64,000 bases of DNA, from assembly GCA_963752755.1 (NCBI GenBank), contig CAVVZJ010000001.1, forward strand, positions 124,001 through 188,000. The letters run 5' to 3'. This DNA comes from CAVVZJ01 sp963752755 (GTDB lineage: Bacteria > Planctomycetota > Planctomycetia > Isosphaerales > Isosphaeraceae). The position numbers and the translations under genes were made by a program. The notes below the pieces were generated by a model that saw nothing but the letters and a program-made list of their open reading frames with translations, was not told the origin of the DNA and ran no database searches. Of the stretch, positions 31,425 to 39,991 are shown one piece after another (the stretch's first letter is position 1; every line of letters starts with the position of its first letter).

Positions 31425-32991
31425 ATGGGAGTCCGTCGCGAGTTCTATCGCCGTCATGGCCTGGCCCTGCTGCTCTGGGTCGGGCTCGTGGGCGCGGTCG
31501 GGCGAGCCGACGATGCCCCCACGCCGCCCATTCGCGACGACCGCGCCGCCGCCAGGCCCTGGCGTCCCCGCCTGCTGGCTCGATTCGTGCGACGGCGTCG
31601 CCTGCAGGAGGCCACCGAGGACCGGAGTCGGCCGGCTCCGCCGTCCGGCGGCGAGGCCGCCCCGTCGGCCGGCACGCCCGGCGGGTTGGAGGCGCCCGGT
31701 CCCACCGAGCTGAGCGTCCCCTTCGCCGAACGCGGCATCGGGGGCGCCACGCCCACCCTGGAAGAGCAGGAGGAGATGCCCCCGACGCCCCAGCCGTCCC
31801 CGTCGCTGGTCCCGCCGGCCCCGACGCCCCTGTACCTCAACCGGGCGCTCGGCCTGGAGGACAGCCCCGTCCGCCTCTACGGCTGGCTCCAGAACAGCTT
31901 CACCGGCAACGCCGACGGCACCCCGGCCGATCGCAGCAACTTCAGCGTCTTCCCCAACCGACTGGCCAACCAGTGGCATGGGAACCAGTATTACCTCGTG
32001 CTGGAGAACCCGATCGAGCCGACCGACATGGTCGAGCTCGGCTTCCGCTTCGACACCCTCTTCGGCAACGACTGGCAGTTCACCAAGTCCTACGGCCTCT
32101 TCGACAACGCCTTCGCCAACAACCACTTCGCCGGGCTCGACTTCCCCCAGATCTACGGCGAGATCCACCTGCCGATCCTGACCCCCGGCGGCCTCGACCT
32201 CAAAGGGGGCCGGTTCTACTCCCTGGCCGGTTACGAGGCGGTCCCGGCGATCAGCCGGCCCTTGCTGTCGGTGCCCTACACGTTCAACTTCACCCCGTTC
32301 ACCTTCGTCGGCCTGTTCACGACCCTCCACCTGACCGACCGCGTCAACCTCTTCAACGGCACGATCAACGGCTGGGACCGCTGGATCGATCGGAACTACA
32401 AATGGGGCTACATCGGCGGCTTCACCTGGAAGTCGCGCGACGAGAAGACCAACATCACCTTCATCGGCTCCTCGGTCCCCGACCAGCTCCCCCGCTACGC
32501 CCCGGCCAATTCGCCCTTCGTGCCCACCGGGACGATCACGCCGCCGGGCCTCGGCCGCCTGCCCAACCCCTTCTACGCGAACAATCCCCGCGGCTACACG
32601 TCTCTGGTCGTGACCCATCAGTGGACCGAACGGCTGGCCGAGGCCGTGCAGACCGACCATGTTTGGGAACAGAAGGTCCTCGGCTTCAGCCTCAACGGCC
32701 AGCCGAGCAGCATGGCCTACCACAGCTTCGCCCACTGGTTCCTCTACGCCTTCACCGACAAGGTGACGGGCGTCTGGCGGAGCGAGGTCTTCTGGGACCC
32801 CTACGGCTGCCGCCACCGGCAGCCGCAGCACCTTCTACGAGATCACCCTGGGCTTCCAGACCCGTCCCAGGCCCTGGCTCTGGTTCCGCCCGGAGGTCCG
32901 CTACGACTGGTCGCAGTTCAGCCACCCGTTCGACGACGGGACCCGCTCCAGCCAACTGACATTGGCCTTCGACGTGATCCTCCTCTTCTGA
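31425..32991 (+). CDS. outer-membrane beta-barrel porin (BBP2/DUF1597 type), one frame break
   Basis: About 521 residues after removing one base near 32814. A signal peptide (LALLLWVGLVGAVGRA) is followed by a Pro-rich periplasmic linker, then a barrel of alternating aromatic strands: LYGWLQNSFTGNADG, NQYYLVLENPIEP, VELGFRFDTLFGND, GGRFYSLAGYEAVPA, and a last strand SSQLTLAFDVILLF ending in Phe as outer-membrane barrels do. It lies downstream of kdp, and porins of this kind are found next to kdp genes elsewhere, so it may let K+ through the outer membrane. Its linker is shared with the next gene. Confidence 0.8.
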
Positions 32992-33092
32992 AAGGCCGCG
33001 GCCGTGAAACGCTCGGGGCGTCACCCTTTTCCCAATCCAGGCAAAGAACGGTTGAAGGAGGGCTTGTCGATGAAGCGGACACGTCGCCTGCC

Positions 33093-34047
33093 ATGGCGGG
33101 TCTGGCCATCCTGACGCTCGGCACCCTGGCCGCCCAGGCCCCTCGGCCGGCTCAGGAGCCCGGCGGGCTGGAGGCGCCCGGCAGCACGGACCTGAGCGTC
33201 CCCCGCGCCGAGCGCGGGATCGGGGCCGCCACGCCGACCCCGGCCGAGGAACGGCCCGTGCTCCCGGCCAACCCGCCCTCGCCGGGCACCCCGATCCCGC
33301 CGTTCGCCCTGCCCGCCCCCTTGCCGCCGCCGACCTACACGATCACCCTCGGGCCTCGCCATGCCTGCGTCACCCCCTGCCACCGCAACCGCGCCCGCGC
33401 CGACGGCGGCCTCATCGAGGTCCTGGTCCCCTGCGCCCGGCACGTTGGCCGTCACGATGACCGGCACACCGGCCGCCGACAGCTACCTCGGCTGCACCTC
33501 CTCGGCCTCGCAGACCTTCCGGCTGGTCCAGGAGTTCGCGATCCGTTGCTCGGACCCCGCGATCGGGGCGGTCGTCCTGACGCTCGACAGCAGCCTGGTC
33601 GGCTACGTCCGCAGCCGTCGCAACGCCGGCGCCTGCATGCGGCTGGCCCGCGCCAGCGTGATCCCCGAGAACGGGACCAGCACGCCGCTGGCCCTGGCGC
33701 ACCCGCCGATGTGCGTCTCGGGCGATCAGGCCCGCCTGTGCAACCAACACCTGCCGCCGCGGCAGGGCCCCCCGATGCCGCTCGGCCGCTACGTCCTGGT
33801 GGCCGACTTCGTGCTGGATACGACCGCCAGCGGCCTCTGCAACGCCCACGCCGCCGCCGACTTCTCCCCCGACACCGCCCTGCCGGCCGACTGGGTCCGG
33901 ACCCGCGACCCCTTCCAGGGCGTCTCCAAGAAGTCGTTCGGATTCACCCTGACGCTCACGGCCGAGCCCCCGGTCGCCGGACCGCCCCTGTCGGCCCACG
34001 TCCCGGCCGAGCCCATGCTCCGACTGCGCCGCGTTCGTGCGCTCTAA
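33093..34047 (+). CDS. secreted protein of unknown function, one frame break
   Basis: About 317 residues from ATG 33093, starting with a short signal (AGLAILTLGTLAAQA). The N-terminal linker (GGLEAPGSTDLSVPRAERGI) nearly matches the porin's. An extra base near 33436 joins IEVLVPC to PGTLAVTMTGTPAAD. The C-terminal domain contains six to seven Cys (YLGCTSSASQ, FAIRCSDPAIG, ACMRLARASVIP, MCVSGDQARLCNQ), probably disulfide-bonded, and LGRYVLVADFVLDTTASG. I recognise no family. A start 22 bases upstream would need another frame change. Confidence 0.55.
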
Positions 34048-34404
34048 CGCTCGTGGCCCGAGGACCGCGCCGCCTCCGAACGGGTCCCACCATCGGCAAC
34101 CCGTGACCAATCCCAGGGACTTGGGAAAGCCGACACAACATCCATAGATGAGTTTCGTGCGATACTGTTGGCGAATTCGTGGGGCCTTGAGGGTCGGGGC
34201 GATCGCTTCGCCGGGCCTCCTCACCTCGATCCGTTCCGCGCTTCGATCTGATCGTCGACGCACCCGGGATACATCTTCTCAGCCCCACTCACGCCTATAC
34301 GATTGTCACCCGCGACCCGTGCACGGCTGCGAGGAGAGAGTCGGCGGGGCGCCGAGCGGGCGCCCCCCGAGCATGAGCAGGATGGTCAGCACGAATCCCA
34401 TCGT
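34048..34404. other. intergenic region
   Basis: 357 bases between convergent genes. No convincing ORF, terminator or repeat is seen; it is slightly lower in GC than its flanks. Confidence 0.4.
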
Positions 34405-35001
34405 TCAGTCCTCGAAGCCGACCTTCTTGCCGGCAGCGATGACCAGTTCGAGCAGGGCGTCGAAGCCGTCGCGGCCGGCGACCTTGTCCCAAGGGCCAAT
34501 GACGCAGCCGATCGGGGTCTCGGCGACGACCATGTCCTCGCGGGCCTCGTCGAGCTTCATCAGAGCCCAGATGGTCTTGCGGTCGTCGAAGCGTTCGAGC
34601 AGGCCCGTCTGGAGGTCGGCGGGGCCGAAGATCGGGATGCCCTTGGTGCGGGCGGCATCGGCGTAGTAGGCGAGGACGCCCCGGCACTCGTCGTCGAGGA
34701 TGACCAGGGCGTCGGCGAACTTGTCGATCACGCCGACGACGTCGCCGGGGTTCAGGCGGTTGGCGTCGCCGCCCATCGGGACGAGGTCGGAGAGGGCGAT
34801 CACGGAGTAGCCCAGGCAGCGAATCTTGCGGGTGGCCTCGCTGAGCTTGCCGAGGCACGCCTTGGCGTCGGGTCGGACGCTGCCGACGAGGAACAGGACG
34901 GGTGTGCGGTCGCGGTCGAAGCCACCGAGCGTCGCCAGGGCCTTCTCGGTGTTGTCGTACTGCGGGACGGCAGGGGCGGCGGGCGAATCCATCGGGTTCA
35001 T
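34405..35001 (-). CDS. unknown protein, possibly a nucleoside deoxyribosyltransferase-like fold
   Basis: 198 residues. TPVLFLVGSVRPDAKACLGK and ALVILDDECRGVLAYYADAA followed by GIPIFGP resemble the DUF4406/nucleoside 2-deoxyribosyltransferase pattern (a first strand with a small-residue turn, then a D-x-D/E stretch). The match is by eye and weak. The gene sits in the former replication zone of the element, next to the dead transposase. ATG at 34999-35001 has only a weak GAGG upstream. Confidence 0.5.
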   Translation of the reverse strand: MNPMDSPAAPAVPQYDNTEKALATLGGFDRDRTPVLFLVGSVRPDAKACLGKLSEATRKIRCLGYSVIALSDLVPMGGDANRLNPGDVVGVIDKFADALVILDDECRGVLAYYADAARTKGIPIFGPADLQTGLLERFDDRKTIWALMKLDEAREDMVVAETPIGCVIGPWDKVAGRDGFDALLELVIAAGKKVGFED

Positions 35002-35036
35002 CTTGGCCTCGGGAATGGATGTGAGTCAGTCGAACG

Positions 35037-36272
35037 GGTAGCTCCACAGGGAACCGTGGTCATGCTGTGGCCTCCTGGAGTTGCTTGGGCGGTCGCCCGC
35101 GGCGCTTGGGAGGGCCCCAGGATGACATCGGGATCGGCTGGCTGAGCCACTCCCGCATCGTCCAGCAACGATCCGTCAACCCGGCCGCCATCGCCGGAGT
35201 CCGCTCCTGCCACTTGCGACCCAGGTCCGGGTCGGCGGCGATCCGGAGACTGTCGTGGACCCAGCAGAAGTTGTAGGCACACCCCACCAGGTACATCCCC
35301 GCAGTCAGCGAGTCCGTCCCTCGGGCGATCGCCCGGCCACGGCGGGCCCGCGGACTCAGGGCACCGCGGAACGTGGCGTTGAGCCGCTCGATGTACGCCG
35401 TTGATCCCCGTCCCGGTGCCGGTCGCCGCGAGCACCGCGGTGATGGCCGCGGCACTCCCCCGGACCACCCGGCGGGTGATGCCGACGAGGTGGCGTCCGG
35501 CGCGGTGCTTGATCACCTGGCCCAGCCGGAGCCCGGCCGTGGGCACCCGCCGTGGCCGGTACGCCCGGCCGGTACGCACCGGGTCGCGGAAGACCCGGGC
35601 GAAGGCGGTCACGGAGCTGGCCAGCCCGGCGACACCGACCAGCAAGGCCAGGCTGCGGGCGGCCCGACGGACCATCCGCACCACAGCCAGGATCAGGGTC
35701 AGGTCGCGGCGGCGGCGGATCACCCCACCCAGCCAGAGCCGCGACGGGACGGCCATCGCCCTGGCCATCCAGAGCCGCCGGGCCACCGCCTGGACGTCCA
35801 GCTCATCGGCCTGGACGTGACCCAACTCGACCGGCCCGCTCAGGACGTGATGCTCGTGGAGGCGTTGCCCGTGTCGGCCCGCTCGATCCCGCCAGGCAGC
35901 GACGGTCCGCTCGTCGAGCCCGAAGGCGGCGACGATCGCTTGCAGCGGGCCGCCGTGGCCGAGCAAGGTCAGCACGATGATCACCGGTTCGGTCGGCTTC
36001 TTGAGGCGGTAGAGCGGGGTGTCGTGTGTCGCGGCGAAGGTCCGGCCGCAGGTCGTACAGCCGTAACGCCGCTCCTTGCGGCTGTGGACGCGGAGGTTGC
36101 CGAGCCCGGGCTGCCCGCGTGCGGGGCCGTCGGGGTTGTGGCCGAATTGGGCCTGCGGGTCCATCGGCGATCCCCCGGGGCATGGTTTGGCGACCATGCC
36201 GGGAGGGATGCTCGGTGGACCCGCGTTTTTCAAGCCTCAACCCCCCTCACCACGGTTCCCTGGGGTGCTACC
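35037..36272 (-). mobile_element. decayed insertion sequence with 24-base terminal inverted repeats
   Basis: Ends at 35037-35060 and 36249-36272 are inverted copies starting GGTAGC and ending CAGGGAACCGTGGT, with two mismatches. Inside is one transposase gene. I see no target-site duplication, so one flank may have been deleted. It has cut the helicase gene. Confidence 0.75.
35060..36164 (-). pseudogene. zinc-finger transposase, dead
   Basis: About 368 residues from ATG 36164 with one +1 break near 35402 (between TGTGIN and YIERLNATFR). The family, common in planctomycetes, has an N-terminal zinc finger and a DDE-like core (THDTPLYRLKKPTEPV, FGLDERTVAAWRDRAGRH, HVQADELDVQA, MYLVGCAYNFCWVHDSLR). 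Here finger cysteines are replaced (FGHNPDGPA) and the catalytic VDGLAS is VAGLAS. I cannot fix the IS family name; it is IS1-like in layout. Confidence 0.7.
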
Positions 36273-36633
36273 AGCCGGCGAGGCGGTCGCCCTGCAAGGT
36301 CTGGACGGTGCCGACGACGACGTCGGGCTTGCCGAAGAGGGCGTCCGAGGCCCCGGCCCGCTGGTCGGCCATCTCGATGGCGCATTGGAGCCCGAAGCGG
36401 CCGATCTTGTCCCGCGCCTGGTGGATCAATTCCTCACGATGGGCGAGGAAGAGGGTCCGGCGTCTGTGCTGGTCGAGGGCCAGGCGGGCGGTCTGGCCGG
36501 CGACGACGGTCTTGCCGGTCCCGGTCGGGAGGATGACGAGCGTGTCCCGCTCGCCATGCTCCCACCGGCCGAATGCCGCCTCGACGGCCGCCGTCTGGTA
36601 GTGACGTTCCTGGACGGCGTTGGCGGTCTCCAT
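36268..36633 (-). pseudogene. N-terminal stub of a superfamily 2 DEAD/DEAH helicase
   Basis: 121 residues: QERHYQTAAVEAAFGRW, Walker A ILPTGTGKTVVAG, motif Ia LFLAHREELIHQA and VVVGTVQTLQGDRLAGW, then TAG supplied by the terminal repeat of the insertion sequence. The motor's remaining motifs, including DEAH and motif VI, are lost. The ATG overlaps the preceding stop (TGATG), so the two genes were translationally coupled. It was likely part of the element's replication module. Confidence 0.8.
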
Positions 36634-37605
36634 CAACGCCCCCCCTTCTTCGCCTGGGTCGTGACGAAGGCGTCGCCCTTGCAGGTGTCGCACTTGCCGA
36701 TGTTGCCGATCATGCCGGTGCCCTGGCACTTGGCGCAGCATCAGCCAGTTGCAGGGGTGGTCGATGCCGACGTGGACGATCAAATGGCGGGCGAAGGCCC
36801 CGTTGACTTGCCCCTTGGACGACGCCAGGTGCCGCTTCGCGACCCCCCGATAGGCGGCGCGGGCCTCGATGAGCCGGCGGTAGAGGATGGCGTCGCGGCG
36901 GAAGGTGAGCTTGTATTTGAGCTTGGCGAGGAGGTCGCCGCAGAAGCGGCCCAGCCACTCGTCGTCGGTCAGTTCGGCCTCGCCCTTCTCCGGCTCGGGG
37001 GCGTCGGGGTCCGGCTTGACTTCCTCGGGGATCGCGTCGCCGTTGAGCACAGCGGGCGCCATGGCGACGGCGGTCCTGACGTCGATGCCGGCCAGGACGG
37101 CGGTGATCGCGGCCCGACGCTCGATGGGGTCCTCGACGGCAGCCAGGCGCTTCAGGTCGGCCTTGGTGATCTTCAGCGCGGTGAGCAACTCCAGGTTCTC
37201 CTCGCTGATCTTGGCGGCGACGGTGAGCCTGCCGCGAGCCGTACTCGGCTTCATGCCGGTCGCGACGGTGGGGGCCTTGTTGAACCGCTTCGACTCGTCG
37301 GCCCTTGGCTTGTCGGCCCCGGACCTGGCGCCCGCCCTGGGTCGATCCGGCACTTTGCCCGTGGCCTCGGGATTGGACCTGTCGGAGCCGCACTCGGGCC
37401 GATCGCGGTCGAGCGTCGGCTCGGGCGGATTGAGCGGGTTGTGGATCAGGCTCTCCGCGTCGGTCCCCGGTTGCCGTTGCTCGTCGCTAGCGAACTGCGT
37501 CCCGCCGGCAGGGAGGTTGATCAGGTCGACGGCGATATCCCGGACCTCCTCGCCGTCAGGCTCAGGGTCGATGTGCTTGATCGTCTCGGAGGATGCGGTG
37601 CTCAT
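36633..37605 (-). CDS. unknown protein with C-terminal zinc ribbon (one frame break)
   Basis: About 324 residues after removing one base near 36748. The N-terminal third is acidic and low-complexity. The middle is helical (KISEENLELLTALKITKADL, DEWLGRFCGDLLAKLKYK). The end carries two CxxC pairs, CAKCQGTGMIG and CDTCKGD, and stops in KKGGR. It is coupled to the helicase stub. This looks phage- or plasmid-like, but I do not recognise the family. Confidence 0.55.
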
Positions 37606-37664
37606 GAGTTCCTCGATGTTCTTGGGCGTGAAGGGATGCAGAGTTCGAGAGACAGGACTACTTA

Positions 37665-38881
37665 CTGGTTCATCCGGCAGGTGATTTGCAGATGGATGGA
37701 GGCATCACCAGGAGGTGCCCCATGGCCGCCCGAGTCACGCTCCGCCCGATGACCCCCGAGGAACAGCAGGCCATCGCCGACCTGCTCCACTCGCGCACCG
37801 CCCCGGTCCGCCTGGTCGAGCGCGCCCGCATCGTCCGGGCCGCCGCCGACGGCCGATCCGCGCCCGTCATCGCCGCCGAGTTGGGCTGCTCACGCCCCAC
37901 GGTCTATGCCTGGGTCCGCCGCTTCAACGACCAGGGGGTCGCCGGCCTCCAGGAGCGGCCCCGCGCCGGCCGGCCCCCGACCTACACCGCGGCACAGCGG
38001 GCCGAGGGCGTCGCCGCGGCGCTGACCGACCCCAAGGCCCTCGGCCTGCCGTTCGGCTGCTGGACGCTGGACCGCCTCCAGGCCTACCTCAGCGAGCAGA
38101 AGGGCCTGGCCATCAAGCGGAGCCGCATCGACGAGGTCCTCACGGAGGAGGGCCTCCGCTGGCGGAAGCAGGAGACGTGGTTCGGCGAGCGGGTCGACCC
38201 CGACTTCGCCGAAAAAAGGGGGCGATCGAGCGGCTCTACACGGACCCGCCGGCGGGCTCGGTTGTCGTCTGCCTCGACGAGATGGGGCCGGAGTCGGCCA
38301 AGAGCTTCCCGGGCCGACAGCTCGTCCGCGTCGAGCCCCGAGGCGACGCCGATGGCCGAGGCCGGCCGGCCGGACGCGCCAAGCAAGAGATCGACTACGG
38401 GCGGCGCGGCAAGGGATACCTCTTCGGCGCCTTCCGCCCGGCCACCGGCGAGGCGTTGACGCGCCCGTATCCCAGCCGCAGCGCCGCCAACTGGGCCGAC
38501 TTCCTGGCCCACGCCGAGTCCTGGGTGCCGGCGGAGGTCGGGCGGGTCTACGCGATCGTCGACAACCTCAGCGCCCACCGGGCGACCGACGTGCTGCTGT
38601 TCGCGTTGGCCCACCCGCGCTGGGAATTCGTGTTCCAGCCGAAGTACGCGGCGTACCTGAACCTGATCGAGCCCTGGTGGAAGGGGCTGCGGAGCCTGGC
38701 CCTGAAGGGGCGTCGGTTCGAGACGTGGGAGGAGGTCTGCCGGGCGATCGAGGAGGCGACGGCCTACTGGAACTGGCACCGCCACCCGTTCGTCTGGGGC
38801 CGGCGCCGGAGACACCGGCCGCGACGCCGCCCCGGCATCGCGGCCGTACCCGGAGTCAGGGGACTTGCCGGATGAACCACT
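37665..38881 (+). mobile_element. IS630-family insertion sequence 1
   Basis: Inverted ends match in 16 of 17 bases (TGGTTCATCCGGCAGGT at 37666-37682 against the reverse complement of 38863-38879). A TA lies just outside each end, as in this family. It contains one two-frame transposase. The right-hand TA is the target of the second IS630. Confidence 0.8.
37722..38875 (+). CDS. IS630-family transposase, made by -1 frameshift
   Basis: About 384 residues as a fusion. Start at 37722 with AGGAGG five bases upstream. An N-terminal helix-turn-helix (LGCSRPTVYAWVRRFNDQG) precedes the frame change at GAAAAAAGGGGG (38211-38222), where the downstream frame (AIERLYTDPPAGSVVVCLDE) is -1. The DDE core is VCLDEMGPES, IVDNLSAHR and LNLIEPWWKGL. 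Frameshift or transcript slippage at A-runs is usual in this family, so the gene is probably active. Confidence 0.85.
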
Positions 38882-38933
38882 TACTGACCACTGCGCAAAG
38901 AAGGTTACCCTGCTCGCCGCCTAGAATAGGGGT

Positions 38934-39949
38934 ATGGAGATCCCTGATGAGCTTCCGGCTGACGGGCTTGAGTGGCGGAGGTTTCGAGCGCTGCACTTGA
39001 AGCGACAAGGCTGGTCTCGGCAGGACATCGCCGAGGCGTTGGGCGTCTCCCCCGTGAGCGTCAGCCGTTGGTTCGCCCGTGTCCGCGACGGCGGGCCGGA
39101 GGCCCTGGCGCTCACCCCAGTCCCGGACGCCCGCCCAAACTCTCTTCCGCTCAAAGGCGTCTGATCCCTGAGTTCCTCTGGCATGGCGCAGAGGCTTACG
39201 GGTTTCGGGGTGAGGTGTGGACCTGTGCCCGCGTCGCCCAAGTGATCGAGGAGGAGTTTGGCGTCCGCTACCACAAGGACCACGTCGGCAGGCTGCTCCA
39301 GGAGTTGCACTGGACGCCCCAAGTGCCGATCCGCCGGGCCATCCAGCGCGACGAGCAAGTCATCCGGCGCTGGCGGGACGAGGTCTGGCCGGACTTGCAA
39401 CGACGGGCGCGGCGCGAGCGCCGGGTGCTGGTTTTCGAGGACGAATCGGGGTTCTACCGGCTGCCGGGGGTGGTCCGGACGTACGCCCCCGAGGCGCAGA
39501 CGCCGGTCCTCCACGAGGTGCAGACGCGCGACCACCTGTCGGTCCTGGGCGGGATGACGCCTCAAGGCCAGCTTTACACTCTGGTACGGCAGCAGTCGCT
39601 CAACGGGCGGCACACCATCGAGTTCCTCTGGCACTTGGGGCGCGTGGCGGGCACGCGGCTGTTGGTGATCTGGGACGGCTCGCCGATCCACCGCCGGGCG
39701 GAAGTCAACGACTTCGTGTCCGCGACCCGCGGCAAGGTCTGGGTGGAGGCGCTGCCGGGATACGCCCCGGACCTGAACCCGTGGGACGAAGGGGGCTGGC
39801 ATCACCTCAAGGACGTGGAGATGCGCAACTTGGTCTGCCGGGACCTGGAGGAGTTGGACCAGGAGTTCCACCTCGCGGTCGGTCGCCTGCGGCAGAAGCC
39901 TCGTTTGGTCCGATCCTTCTTTGCCCAGGCCGGTTTGAAGATCCAATAA
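38934..39949 (+). CDS. IS630-family transposase with CCCAAAC frameshift site
   Basis: About 338 residues as a fusion. The first frame has the helix-turn-helix (GWSRQDIAEALGVSPVSVSR) and ends at 39164. The slippery heptamer C-CCA-AAC at 39134-39140 is in the correct phase for a -1 shift into LSSAQRRLIPEF. The DDE core is VLVFEDESGFYRLPG, LLVIWDGSPIHRR and YAPDLNPWDEGGWH. The stop codon overlaps the right terminal repeat. Both frames and ends are intact, so it is likely an active copy. Confidence 0.88.
39134..39140 (+). promoter_or_regulatory. -1 ribosomal frameshift heptamer
   Basis: CCCAAAC in the X-XXY-YYZ phase of the upstream frame (codons CGC CCA AAC). Slipping one base back gives CCC AAA CTC, which opens the catalytic frame. 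Confidence 0.75.
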
Positions 39950-39991
39950 GGGTAACCTTCTTTGCGCAGCGGTCAGTAGGGAGTCCTGGCT

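Larger units (their letters stand above)
38884..39976 (+). mobile_element. IS630-family insertion sequence 2, inserted at the end of the first
   Basis: Terminal inverted repeats of 28 bases (38884-38911 and 39949-39976) differ at one position. TA is duplicated outside (38882-38883 and 39977-39978). The left TA is the right-hand TA of IS630 copy 1. The right end stops 15 bases before the recombinase start codon. Confidence 0.9.
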
